20,692 bases of DNA, from contig DTUH01000321.1 in the NCBI GenBank assembly GCA_012964265.1, positions 1-20,692 of the forward strand, read 5' to 3'. A program made the translations under genes and the position numbers. Below are positions 6,810 to 15,342 of the stretch, piece after piece. The DNA comes from Candidatus Lambdaproteobacteria bacterium (GTDB lineage: Bacteria; SAR324; NAC60-12). The notes beneath the pieces were generated by a model. That model saw only the letters and a program-made list of their open reading frames with translations. It was not told the origin of the DNA and searched no databases. The stretch's first letter is position 1; each line of letters begins with the position of its first letter.

Positions 6810-8522
6810 TTAGTCACTGATAAAGTCTGCCTGAATAGCAGCAAGACGGTCCTGTAACTGTTCAGAATCTTTTCCATACAAATTAAAGTAATATTTAATT
6901 TTTGGTTCGGTTCCGGAAGGACGCGCAATTATTCTGGAATTATCAGCCATTTCGAGTGAAATAACATTTGACTGCGGCAATCCTGGACCGGGTCTGGTTT
7001 CATTTGCGTAAATTATTTTGTTTTCCAAATAATCTGTTATTTTAACCACAGCTTGTCCTGCTACAGTATTTGGCGGTGAGTTGCGCAGCTCCTGCATAAT
7101 TTGCTGAATTTTCGCCATCCCTTTTGCACCTTTGAATGTTTGTGCCCTGAGAGCGTCCAGATGCATCCCGTATTGCTGATAAATCTGATTTAGTCTATCA
7201 ATTGGTGTCAGCTTCATTTGCTTTAGTGCAGCGGCCATTTCAGCAAAAGCCATTGATGCCCAAATTCCGTCCTTATCGCCGGAATGGCTTCCCATTAAAA
7301 AACCGTGACTCTCTTCCATACCTAAGATAAACTTTCCTCCCTGTTCTTTTTCAAAACGCAAAGCAGCTTGTCGAATCCATTTAAAACCTGTTAAAACTTC
7401 AATTACATGCAAGCCGTTTTCTCTGGCCATTTTTGAAACAAGAGGTGAAGTTACGACAGTTGTTATCACAACTCCTTTTTCAGGCAAGCGATTTTGCTGT
7501 TTTAAAGCAGAAAGGATGAAATCCAGAATCAGAACTCCAATTTGGTTACCTGATAACCAATGCCAATTTTTCGCAGCATCTCGCACCATTACACCAAGTC
7601 GATCAGCATCCGGATCATTAGCGAGGATAAGTTCATCACCAGCAGATGCTGAGGACTGTGCCATTTCAAAGGATTTTATTTCTTCAGGATTGGGTGAAGC
7701 AACTGTGCTAAAATCTCCATCCGGAAGCATTTGTTCAGCAACAACTTTAACATTTTCAAACCCCTGTTGACGCAGCAATTCGGGAACCAACCGTCCACCT
7801 GTACCGTGAAGTGGAGTGAAAACCACACCCAATTTCTTATTATATTCACGATCTCCCAGACTTAATTTTCTGACTGTTTGCAAATAATATTCATCTGCCT
7901 CATTGTCGATCCATTCAACTTTCCCTTCCTGCAGTGCCTTTTCAAAAGCAATTGTTGGAATTGCATCAATACGGGTAATGTTCCGGACTTCTTCGATAAT
8001 CTGTCCGTCTTCCGGAGGAACAATCAGCCCTCCATTTTCCCAATAAACCTTGTAACCATTGTATTCCGGAGGATTGTGGCTGGCAGTAATAATAATTCCG
8101 GCAATAGCATTGCGACGCAAAAGTTCGCAGGAAACAAGCGGCGTTGGTGCAATTTCGCGGAACAAATATACCGGGATTCCATGTGCAGCTAAAACTTCGC
8201 TGCTGACTTGCGCAAATTCAAATGAGCGGTGACGGGAATCGTAACCGATGACTACACCCTTTGCGCTGGATTCGTTTTTCTTTCCTTCAATTATCCGTGC
8301 AACACCTTCAGTTGCCATTTGTATTGTGTAACGGTTTATACGATTTGTGCCGACACCCATGATACCTCTGAGGCCGCCCGTACCAAATTCCAGGAGACTG
8401 CCGAAACTATCTTCACGTTCAATTTCTTTGTCATCAGCCAGAAGCATTTTTGCTTCTGCTCGTGTCTTTGGGTCAAAATAAGGGTTTTTAGCCCAGAAAT
8501 TTACTGTTTCTAAAATGTTCAT
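6810..8522 (-). CDS. pgcA: Phosphoglucomutase/phosphomannomutase (PgcA/PGM2-type alpha-D-phosphohexomutase)
   Basis: The enzyme interconverts hexose 1-phosphates and 6-phosphates in the cytoplasm, supplying sugar nucleotides for envelope polysaccharide. At 570 residues it fits the PgcA/PGM2 branch, also shown by FGTGGLRG near residue 46-53 followed by GTNRIN. All four functional loops are present: TASHNPPEYNGYK with the phosphorylated serine (S148), metal-binding DPDADR (303-308), the sugar-specificity loop GMEESHG (401-407) and the phosphate-binding RPSGTEPK (534-541). ATG 8522 has a modest AGGT about 6-9 nt upstream. The gene lies 33 nt after the pseudouridine synthase and 13 nt before the secreted FlgT-like gene, so one transcript is likely. 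Substrate preference (glucose versus mannose phosphate) cannot be read from sequence. The symbol follows the Bacillus homologue and indicates similarity, not proven equivalence. Confidence 0.93.
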   Translation of the reverse strand: MNILETVNFWAKNPYFDPKTRAEAKMLLADDKEIEREDSFGSLLEFGTGGLRGIMGVGTNRINRYTIQMATEGVARIIEGKKNESSAKGVVIGYDSRHRSFEFAQVSSEVLAAHGIPVYLFREIAPTPLVSCELLRRNAIAGIIITASHNPPEYNGYKVYWENGGLIVPPEDGQIIEEVRNITRIDAIPTIAFEKALQEGKVEWIDNEADEYYLQTVRKLSLGDREYNKKLGVVFTPLHGTGGRLVPELLRQQGFENVKVVAEQMLPDGDFSTVASPNPEEIKSFEMAQSSASAGDELILANDPDADRLGVMVRDAAKNWHWLSGNQIGVLILDFILSALKQQNRLPEKGVVITTVVTSPLVSKMARENGLHVIEVLTGFKWIRQAALRFEKEQGGKFILGMEESHGFLMGSHSGDKDGIWASMAFAEMAAALKQMKLTPIDRLNQIYQQYGMHLDALRAQTFKGAKGMAKIQQIMQELRNSPPNTVAGQAVVKITDYLENKIIYANETRPGPGLPQSNVISLEMADNSRIIARPSGTEPKIKYYFNLYGKDSEQLQDRLAAIQADFISD

Positions 8523-8555
8523 ATTTTTACCTGAATTGTATGAGTATCTTATTTC

Positions 8556-9527
8556 TTAAAGGGTTTGATTTAATTCTGTCAGCAAATTATTTTCCTCAGC
8601 ACGAATCACTGTCTCTTCATTTGTAACAGGATGTGGAAAACGAATTTCCAGTGCATGCAGTAACTGTCTATGGAGAGGAAAATTGTGTGCCCGCAAATAA
8701 TCATCACCTTCGCTTAACCAGTTAATAAAACCATCATTCGGCAACCCATAGAGTTTATCACCTACAATTGCACATCCCATGTGTGCGGCATGAACCCTGA
8801 TTTGGTGTGTTCGGCCGGTTAATGGACGTACCTCAACTAAGGAATAATCACCCATTTTTTCTATTTCTCTGAAATGGGTTTGGCAGGGTTTTCCCTGAAA
8901 ATTAACACTTTGTTTTATGCGGATTTCACTCTTCACGTCCTGACCAATCGGCAGCGAAATGTAAGCCTCCGTATTTTTATGTGCAGAATTATTGGGAAGA
9001 TGCCGGTTGAGTATTGCAGAATAAATTTTATGAATCCGTTTTTTGCGAAAATGTTCCGCCATCGTTTGAGCAATTTCATGTTTTTTAGCAAAAACAATTA
9101 CACCGCTGGTTTCACGGTCAAGCCTATGGAGTGTATAAAGTTTTTTCCAGCCAAACTGGGCCTTTATCAAACTAACGAGGGTATTTTTAAAATATTTGCC
9201 TGAAGGACTGGTAGGCAAATTTCCTGATTTGCTCAGAGCTATTAATGCATCATCCTCAAAAATGATTTCAAAGTGGCGATCAACTTCAGGTTCAAGATAA
9301 TCCGGACGCAAATAAACTATTTTTTGACTGCTGCGTAACTTTAAATTTGCGCGTCCCAATTTGCCATCAACCCAAAGTCGCTGTGCTTTAATGTTTTTGC
9401 TCCACTCCTTATCGTCTAAATAGCGAAAACGCCGCAGTAAAAAATCAAGCAGAGTTTCTACCTGTCCACCTACACGCATATAGTGGAACGTCAGCTCAGT
9501 GTGTTCGGAAGTCATCCGGATTGACAT
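8556..9527 (-). CDS. RluA-family RNA pseudouridine synthase
   Basis: The family isomerises specific uridines to pseudouridine in rRNA or tRNA. The 323-residue protein has an S4-like RNA-binding start (about 20-80, VETLLDFLLRRF...VDGK), then the catalytic domain with the RluA signature HRLDRETSG (134-142; catalytic Asp137). The RPLTGRTHQIRVHAAHMG segment and VGDKLYG follow, and the domain closes with LHALEIRFPHP. These motifs and the order are typical of RluC/RluD/YlyB-type enzymes, but the target site (23S rRNA helix or tRNA position) cannot be assigned. ATG 9527 lacks a strong Shine-Dalgarno; ATG 9515 four codons in is a possible alternative. It lies 32 nt after the DUF4340 gene and 33 nt before pgcA in a probable four-gene operon. 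Confidence 0.93.
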   Translation of the reverse strand: MSIRMTSEHTELTFHYMRVGGQVETLLDFLLRRFRYLDDKEWSKNIKAQRLWVDGKLGRANLKLRSSQKIVYLRPDYLEPEVDRHFEIIFEDDALIALSKSGNLPTSPSGKYFKNTLVSLIKAQFGWKKLYTLHRLDRETSGVIVFAKKHEIAQTMAEHFRKKRIHKIYSAILNRHLPNNSAHKNTEAYISLPIGQDVKSEIRIKQSVNFQGKPCQTHFREIEKMGDYSLVEVRPLTGRTHQIRVHAAHMGCAIVGDKLYGLPNDGFINWLSEGDDYLRAHNFPLHRQLLHALEIRFPHPVTNEETVIRAEENNLLTELNQTL

Positions 9528-9559
9528 CTTGTTTTACTCAAAAGTAAAAAATTGCTGGA

Positions 9560-10609
9560 TCATTGATCACTGAGTAATAGTTCTTTTCCTACCCAGGAAC
9601 TGATTTCAAAAAAACGACCATTTACTCTCTTGTTAAAGACATCCATTTCCTGGCGAATTATTGAGTCTTCAGCATTTGCACTTTCGGATGCCCCCTGCAA
9701 AATACCCATACGCATAGTCAAAATATAATTTTCATAGGATACGTCATTTTTTTGCAAGTTCAGTGTAAAAATCCTTCCATCAAATAACGAAACCAACAAG
9801 GTTTCCTCTGCATTGTCAGACCCTTCCAATTCCTCAGGCGCAAAATCTTTTTTTAATAATTTCGAAAAAGAAAGACCCGATAGTCTATCAAGTGCTTTCG
9901 TTATTCTTTCTGAATCAGGAAGATTTGCGTTTTCATTGGCAGACTTCCAATCAGTTTCAGCACTTTCTCGGCTTACAGAAAAAGAAATATCCTTACCGTT
10001 TTCAAGTTTGAGGCTTGCAATCTGCTTAGATTCTAATGCAAGCAAATCTTTTTTCAGCCAGTCTTCAACGGCAGAATCCACAGTCAGCTGTTCCGGGATC
10101 AAATATATCTTATCGGAACCTGTGTGCCGTACATACTGTCCTTCTCCTTTAATACGCTCTTTGCCGAGCAGCAAACTCAAAATCAAGGTTCCGTCTCCGC
10201 GTAATAGTGTTATTGAATTTGCGTGACGATCTTTGTTCCACTCTTCCAGTTTCTCCGGAGGTGCTAATAACTGGAAACGTGCATGATGATCAGGATTGTT
10301 TGTCACCAAGTCACCCAGCCGTATTTGCGACAGATTGAGCAGCAAATCCTGAATTGGCAAGATGTCCGCATCGTAATCCAAAGATTGCTCCCGCCAACCT
10401 CCGCCCTGCAACTGAAGTAGGGAAACAACCGAACCTTCCTCCTGAATCTTGATCTGGTATAATGCTTTTGTGTCAAGTTGTTCCAATAATTTTTGTCTGC
10501 CGAAATTAGAATTTTGAGGTTTTGTATAGTTTGTTTGATCTTGATAAATGAAAAGTCCTCCGCCAAAAATTAACAAAAGGAAAGTAATTAAGAAAAGAGG
10601 TTTAAACAT
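9560..10609 (-). CDS. Membrane-anchored DUF4340 domain protein
   Basis: The 349-residue protein starts with an uncleaved-looking signal anchor (about 3-22, LFLITFLLLIFGGGLFIY) and is otherwise soluble, so it is probably exposed on the periplasmic side. Residues about 70-260 match the DUF4340 pattern by eye: W at 72, a segment with LLLGK (146-150), QYVR (158-161), KIYLIPEQL (167-175) and DWLKKDLLALE (183-193). DUF4340 genes usually follow GldG/GldF-like ABC transporter genes. No such partner is visible here, although one could be elsewhere in the genome. The function is unknown. It is the first gene of the minus-strand run that continues with the pseudouridine synthase, and a promoter-like sequence precedes it. 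Confidence 0.85.
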   Translation of the reverse strand: MFKPLFLITFLLLIFGGGLFIYQDQTNYTKPQNSNFGRQKLLEQLDTKALYQIKIQEEGSVVSLLQLQGGGWREQSLDYDADILPIQDLLLNLSQIRLGDLVTNNPDHHARFQLLAPPEKLEEWNKDRHANSITLLRGDGTLILSLLLGKERIKGEGQYVRHTGSDKIYLIPEQLTVDSAVEDWLKKDLLALESKQIASLKLENGKDISFSVSRESAETDWKSANENANLPDSERITKALDRLSGLSFSKLLKKDFAPEELEGSDNAEETLLVSLFDGRIFTLNLQKNDVSYENYILTMRMGILQGASESANAEDSIIRQEMDVFNKRVNGRFFEISSWVGKELLLSDQ

Positions 10610-10665
10610 GATTAGCTTATAAATATGCTTTGAAATTAATAAAATTATTATTTTTTGAACACTCT

Positions 10666-10694
10666 ATTATCACTCATTTCAATGTAGGCTTCAA
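10666..10694 (-). promoter_or_regulatory. Candidate sigma-70 promoter for the DUF4340-rlu-pgcA operon
   Basis: Read on the minus strand, TTGAAG (10694-10689) and GATAAT (10671-10666) are separated by exactly 17 nt. The -35 matches 4 of 6 and the -10 matches 5 of 6 consensus bases. It lies about 57 nt upstream of the ATG at 10609, in the 280-nt divergent gap shared with acnA. Found by eye, without transcript evidence. Confidence 0.45.
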
Positions 10695-10820
10695 GGTTCG
10701 AAGCATCATTTTTTTGCCTCTCAAAAACAAAATATTGTAGGAACGGCATCCTTTCTAAAATCATAAAAACTTGAGATTTTTCAATAAGCATTGTAGATTC
10801 TTACATGTGATTTAACTTTT

Positions 10821-10848
10821 TTTACAAAAAGTTTTCAAAGTTTATATT
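10821..10848 (+). promoter_or_regulatory. Candidate sigma-70 promoter for acnA
   Basis: TTTACA (10821-10826) and TATATT (10843-10848) are spaced by 16 nt, matching 5 of 6 and 5 of 6 consensus positions. Transcription would begin near 10855, leaving a short leader of about 35 nt before the GTG start at 10890. The surrounding gap is very AT-rich, so chance matches are likely. No operator-like repeat was identified next to it. Confidence 0.45.
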
Positions 10849-10889
10849 GATTCAATGAAGCTTTTTGTGTTTTTTATATTTGAGGAGCA

Positions 10890-13568
10890 GTGTCAGATAA
10901 TCAGTTTGGATGCCGTGTAGATTTTGAAAGTGGTGAAGGTAAAGCCATACTCTACAGTTTAGAAAAGTTGCAAAAGGATGGAATAGGTCCAGTTGACAGT
11001 CTCCCTTTTTCCATTCGGATTTTGCTGGAGCAGGCGCTTCGAAATCTCGATAATTTTCAGGTACGTCCGGAAGATGTGACTGCACTGGCCAACTGGAATG
11101 CATCCGTAAAATCCACGAAAGAAATACCTTATAAACCTTCGCGCGTGATCTTGCAGGATTTTACAGGTGTTCCGGCAGTAGTAGATTTGGCATCTCTACG
11201 CTCCGCAATGGTGGCGATGAATGGTGATCCGAATTTGATTAATCCACGTGTGCCGGTGGACTTGGTGATTGACCACTCTATACAAGTTGATGCTTTTGGA
11301 AGTTCCGGCGCGCTCGGTAAAAATATGGAAATTGAGTTCAAACGCAACCGTGAACGATACGAATTTCTCAAGTGGGGTAAGCAAGCTTTTGATAATTTTA
11401 ATGTCTATCCGCCAGGTGTTGGTATCGTGCATCAGGTGAATCTTGAAATAGCCGCAAGTGTTGTTCAGTCCCGTGATGGTGTTTGTTTTCCGGATACACT
11501 TGTCGGAACTGATTCTCACACCACAATGATTAACGGGCTTGGAGTGATGGGTTGGGGAGTAGGAGGAATTGAGGCCGAATCGGTCATGCTCGGTCAGCCG
11601 ATTTATATGCTGATTCCGGAAGTAATCGGCTTCCGACTTCTTGGCAAACTGCTGGAAGGTACAACAGCAACCGATTTGGTTTTACGGGTTGTTGAAATGT
11701 TGCGGAAAAAAGGTGTGGTGGAAAAATTCGTCGAATTTTTTGGTCCGGGTTTGAATAATTTAACCTTGGCAGACCGTGCTACTTTGGCAAATATGGCTCC
11801 GGAATATGGAGCCACCATGGGCTTTTTTCCGGTAGATGACGAAAGTTTGAATTATTTACGCGGGACCGGACGTCCGGAATTCTTGGTTCAACGGATAGAA
11901 AGATATTGTAAAGCACAGGGACTTTTCCGGACAAGTGACACACCGGATCCTAATTTTTCAGATACATTAGAGCTTGATCTGTCTACGGTTGAGCCTGCGC
12001 TTGCCGGACCGAAACGTCCGCAGGATCGTGTCAATCTTTCGCAAATGCAGTCAAACTGGCAAAAAACTTTGCGGGCATCCAATAAAGAACGTGGATTTGA
12101 GTTGAGTGGAAACAAACTGGAAACTTCAATTCCGGTGCGCGGCATTTCTTCCGGAGAATTAAAACACGGTTCTGTGGTAATTGCGGCAATCACTTCCTGT
12201 ACAAATACAAGTAATCCTTCCGTAATGCTTGCTGCAGGATTGCTTGCTAAAAAAGCGGTTGAGAAAGGTTTAAATCGTAAACCCTGGGTCAAAACTTCTC
12301 TTGGTCCTGGTTCACGTGTAGTAACAGATTATCTGCAGGCAACCGGCTTGAATGAATATCTTGACGCACTTGGTTTCCATACTGTAGGTTACGGTTGTAC
12401 TACCTGTATTGGAAACTCCGGACCTTTGCCGGAAAGTGTTGTCACGGCAATCAATGACGGAGATTTGGTAGTTACCTCAGTTTTGTCTGGCAATCGAAAT
12501 TTTGAAGGAAGGATAAGTCCGCATGTAAAGGCTAATTATTTGGCCAGTCCGCCGCTGGTTGTGGCTTATGCAATTGCGGGAACAGTGAATCAGGATTTAA
12601 ACAAGGAATCCCTCGGCACTGATAAAGAAGGACAGCCGGTTTTTCTCAAAGACATTTGGCCCAGTAAAGCTGAAATTGCAGAAGAAGAAAAACTGATAAC
12701 CAGCGCAATGTATGAGAAAGAATACAAAGATGTTGGGGATAGTTCGCCCTTGTGGAATGCCATTGAAGAACGAACCGGAGAAGTTTATCAGTGGGACGAG
12801 TCTTCAACCTACATCCAGAATCCACCTTTTTTTCAAAACATGGGACTGACGGTGGGAAGTTTAAGGGACATCACAGGAGCCAGAGTTTTGGTTAAACTTG
12901 GAGATTCAATCACAACAGATCATATTTCTCCGGCAGGTTCTTTTTCTGTAGAAACTCCTGCTGGCATATTTTTGCTGGAAAGCGGCACAGACAAAACAGA
13001 CTTCAATTCTTATGGTTCACGTCGAGGCAATGATCGAATCATGACTCGCGGGACTTTTGGAAATGTCCGATTACGAAACGAGTTGGCACCCGGAACAGAA
13101 GGCGGTTTCACAAAAATTTTGCCGGAAGGTGAAGTGACTACAATTTACGAGGCTTCGCTTAAATATAAAGAATCAGGAACACCGCTTGTCGTTTTAGCAG
13201 GCGCCGAATATGGAACAGGATCTTCTCGTGATTGGGCTGCTAAAGGTACATTATTACTTGGTGTTAAGGCAGTAGTCGCCACAAGTTTTGAACGTATTCA
13301 TCGCTCTAATCTTGTAGGAATGGGCGTTCTGCCGCTTCAATTCAAAGAAGGTGAAACACATAAATCACTTGGTTTAAGCGGTGAGGAAGAGTATGCGGTT
13401 CTGGGCTTAAATGATAAGATAACGCCCGGGCAGGATTTAATCCTGAAGGTTGGAGATCGAAAGATCCCCGTAACTTGCCGTTTAGATACACAAGTTGAAA
13501 TCGAATATTACAAAAACGGTGGCATATTACATACAGTTCTGCGGAATTTCATGCGGGAAACTCAGTAA
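10890..13568 (+). CDS. acnA: Aconitate hydratase (AcnA/IRP type)
   Basis: Aconitase interconverts citrate and isocitrate in the TCA cycle using a [4Fe-4S] cluster. The 892-residue length equals the AcnA/IRP1 class (E. coli AcnA is 891). The three cluster-binding cysteines are present: C437 in SCTNTSNP and C503 and C506 in GYGCTTCIGNSGPL. Other landmarks are the GTDSHTTMINGLG loop and, in the swivelling C-terminal domain, SYGSRRGNDRIM and the substrate-binding GTGSSRDWAAKG. The start must be GTG 10890, because an in-frame TGA sits at 10881-10883 and no other start codon is near. GAGGAG (10882-10887) is only 2 nt away, an unusually short spacing. The HNH gene follows 40 nt downstream and may be cotranscribed. 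IRP-type RNA binding by AcnA is known in some bacteria but cannot be judged here. Confidence 0.97.
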   Translation: MSDNQFGCRVDFESGEGKAILYSLEKLQKDGIGPVDSLPFSIRILLEQALRNLDNFQVRPEDVTALANWNASVKSTKEIPYKPSRVILQDFTGVPAVVDLASLRSAMVAMNGDPNLINPRVPVDLVIDHSIQVDAFGSSGALGKNMEIEFKRNRERYEFLKWGKQAFDNFNVYPPGVGIVHQVNLEIAASVVQSRDGVCFPDTLVGTDSHTTMINGLGVMGWGVGGIEAESVMLGQPIYMLIPEVIGFRLLGKLLEGTTATDLVLRVVEMLRKKGVVEKFVEFFGPGLNNLTLADRATLANMAPEYGATMGFFPVDDESLNYLRGTGRPEFLVQRIERYCKAQGLFRTSDTPDPNFSDTLELDLSTVEPALAGPKRPQDRVNLSQMQSNWQKTLRASNKERGFELSGNKLETSIPVRGISSGELKHGSVVIAAITSCTNTSNPSVMLAAGLLAKKAVEKGLNRKPWVKTSLGPGSRVVTDYLQATGLNEYLDALGFHTVGYGCTTCIGNSGPLPESVVTAINDGDLVVTSVLSGNRNFEGRISPHVKANYLASPPLVVAYAIAGTVNQDLNKESLGTDKEGQPVFLKDIWPSKAEIAEEEKLITSAMYEKEYKDVGDSSPLWNAIEERTGEVYQWDESSTYIQNPPFFQNMGLTVGSLRDITGARVLVKLGDSITTDHISPAGSFSVETPAGIFLLESGTDKTDFNSYGSRRGNDRIMTRGTFGNVRLRNELAPGTEGGFTKILPEGEVTTIYEASLKYKESGTPLVVLAGAEYGTGSSRDWAAKGTLLLGVKAVVATSFERIHRSNLVGMGVLPLQFKEGETHKSLGLSGEEEYAVLGLNDKITPGQDLILKVGDRKIPVTCRLDTQVEIEYYKNGGILHTVLRNFMRETQ

Positions 13569-13608
13569 GAACTAGTTCTGATGCCGTCACCTTAATTTTT
13601 TTGTCCAC

Positions 13609-14160
13609 ATGAAAGAAGTTCTTTTGCTAAATCAAGACGGGAACCCTTTGACTCTGTGGCCTTTGAGCACTTTAAGTTGGCAACAGGCAATTAAAGCTCT
13701 CTATCTTGATAAGGTGTCTGTATTGCGTTCCTATGACGACTGGATATGCCGCTCGCAGCACTTGGCCTTACCTGTGCCAAGCGTGGTGATGATGTCCCGT
13801 TATCATTATCGGAAAGGCACAGTCAATTTCACCCGCCGAAACATATTCCTTCGTGACCGTTTTCACTGTCAATATTGTGAACGTTACTTCTCAACAGATT
13901 ATCTTACGATTGACCATGTAATTCCGAAAAGCAGAGGTGGCGGAATGCGCTGGTTGAATGTGGTGACTGCCTGCCAAAAATGCAATTTGAGCAAAGGCGC
14001 AAATATTGTCATGCCAACTCAAACACCTTTTGAACCAAATTATTGGCAAATGGTTAACATAGCCAAGACCCTCCAAATCCAAATTCCGGACCCCAGTTGG
14101 CAGGAATATTTGCAGTGGCCAAATCACTTGGTGCAAGTCAATCAAACCAAGGCAGCTTAG
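13609..14160 (+). CDS. HNH endonuclease family protein
   Basis: This 183-residue protein has a C-terminal zinc-supported HNH domain. CQYC (87-90) and CQKC (122-125) supply the structural zinc cysteines. The nuclease beta-beta-alpha-metal core is LTIDHVIPKSRGG (D102, H103), W115-LN117 and the final N126. The first 80 residues (NQDGNPLTLWPLSTLSWQQA...) match the common free-standing bacterial HNH proteins found throughout bacterial chromosomes, whose cellular role is not settled. It is not part of an intron, intein or visible restriction system. It lies 40 nt after acnA without a clear Shine-Dalgarno, and its TAG overlaps the convergent serC stop (TTAG, 14157-14160). Confidence 0.87.
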   Translation: MKEVLLLNQDGNPLTLWPLSTLSWQQAIKALYLDKVSVLRSYDDWICRSQHLALPVPSVVMMSRYHYRKGTVNFTRRNIFLRDRFHCQYCERYFSTDYLTIDHVIPKSRGGGMRWLNVVTACQKCNLSKGANIVMPTQTPFEPNYWQMVNIAKTLQIQIPDPSWQEYLQWPNHLVQVNQTKAA

Positions 14161-15245
14161 CCATTTTTGCGCTCAAATTCATTCATGAATAGAGCCAGTT
14201 CTTCAACTCCTTCCAGCGGCATGGCGTTGTAAATTGAGGCTCTTGCCCCTCCGACTTGGGCATGTCCCATGAGGCCAAACAAACCCTCTTTATCAGACTC
14301 TGTTAAAAACTTCTGGAGCAGTTCTTCTTCTGGAAAATGAAAGGTAACGTTCATGGTTGAGCGGTGTTCGGAATGTGCGACTGCACTGTAAAAATCAGAA
14401 TGATCAAGAACGTCATACAACAGTCCGGATTTTTTCTCCGCCAGTTTCTCCATTTCCGGAACTCCGCCCAGTTCTTTGATCCACTCCAGAACCAGGTGCA
14501 TCACATATACACCAAATACATTGATCGTGTTAGGAATGGATTGATGCTCGTCAAACAGCGCATAATCCAGTAATTTTGGAGTTTCAGGAAGTGCGTTGCC
14601 CAGCAGGTCATCACGGACAATTACAATTGCAGTTCCGGAAGTGCCGAGATTTTTCTGGAATCCGGCATATACTACCCCAAACTGTGAGTAATCCATTTCT
14701 CTTGACAAAATATCTGAGGTGGCGTCCGCCGCAAGAGGCACACTCCCAGTGTCAGGAAAGGAATGCCAGCGTGTTCCATAAAGCGTATTGTTTGTCGTCA
14801 AATGAGCATAACTGGTATCCGGATCAAGATTGCTTATGTCAAATTCCGGAATTTTCTGATACTCATATTCTTTACCATCCATCAAAACTTCAGTGTTGCC
14901 ATAACGCTGAGCTTCTTTTTCTGCTAAAATGCCCCATCTTCCAGTGATAAAGTAAGAACCTTTGTGCTTTTTGCGGTTCATTAAATTTAGTGGAACTGCT
15001 GAAAACTGCATTTGCGCTCCACCATGCATGAAAAGCACTCTGTAGTTATTAGGAAGATTAGTCAACTCGCGGAACAGAGATTCGGTAGAATTGAGAATTT
15101 CTCTAAATATTGGAAGCCGGTGGCTGATTTCGACAATTGATGCACCAAGTCCTTGATAGTCAAGAAACTCTGCTTGAATTTTTTCCATGACAGGAGTCGG
15201 CAGCATTGCCGGTCCAGCACTGAAATTGTAAACACGATCAGCCAT
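14157..15245 (-). CDS. serC: Phosphoserine aminotransferase
   Basis: SerC is a PLP-dependent class-V-fold transaminase that makes phosphoserine from 3-phosphohydroxypyruvate. In the DXP-dependent vitamin B6 route it also makes 4-phosphohydroxythreonine, the substrate of PdxA, whose gene is about 2 kb away. The 362-residue length is normal. The N-terminus VYNFSAGPAMLP, the PLP lysine in YAGFQKNLG (K198, the same number as in E. coli), GGAQMQF (75-81) and the C-terminal GHAQVGGARASIYNA (substrate-phosphate arginine) are diagnostic. No strong Shine-Dalgarno precedes ATG 15245. It follows the protease gene after 97 nt and may have its own promoter. Its TAA overlaps the stop of the convergent HNH gene. 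Confidence 0.96.
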   Translation of the reverse strand: MADRVYNFSAGPAMLPTPVMEKIQAEFLDYQGLGASIVEISHRLPIFREILNSTESLFRELTNLPNNYRVLFMHGGAQMQFSAVPLNLMNRKKHKGSYFITGRWGILAEKEAQRYGNTEVLMDGKEYEYQKIPEFDISNLDPDTSYAHLTTNNTLYGTRWHSFPDTGSVPLAADATSDILSREMDYSQFGVVYAGFQKNLGTSGTAIVIVRDDLLGNALPETPKLLDYALFDEHQSIPNTINVFGVYVMHLVLEWIKELGGVPEMEKLAEKKSGLLYDVLDHSDFYSAVAHSEHRSTMNVTFHFPEEELLQKFLTESDKEGLFGLMGHAQVGGARASIYNAMPLEGVEELALFMNEFERKNG

Positions 15246-15284
15246 TATTTAAACACGGTTTGAATTGATATTGGAATGAAACAA

Positions 15285-15312
15285 AGTATAAAGTAAATTG
15301 GGTTTCAGCTAA
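15285..15312 (-). promoter_or_regulatory. Weak candidate promoter for serC
   Basis: On the minus strand TTAGCT (15312-15307) and TATACT (15290-15285) are 16 nt apart. The -10 matches 5 of 6 consensus bases but the -35 only 3 of 6. It lies in the 97-nt gap ahead of serC. Plausible but easily chance in AT-rich DNA; read-through from the protease gene is the alternative. Confidence 0.22.
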
Positions 15313-15342
15313 GTTTAATTTGGAAAAGTATCAAAAATATGT

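Noticed and set aside
9813..10226. 137-codon open frame antisense to the DUF4340 gene
   Set aside because: Serine-rich, low-information translation fully covered by a well-supported gene on the other strand.
11888..12292. 134-codon open frame antisense to acnA
   Set aside because: It lies wholly inside acnA, shows no recognisable domain and has no start signals; it is a by-product of acnA codon use.
13609..14160. HNH gene as part of a homing intron, intein or restriction system
   Set aside because: No methylase, split gene or intron-like flanks; the neighbouring acnA and serC are intact.
14576..14947. 123-codon open frame antisense to serC
   Set aside because: Fully inside serC, whose identity is certain; no domain or ribosome-binding site.
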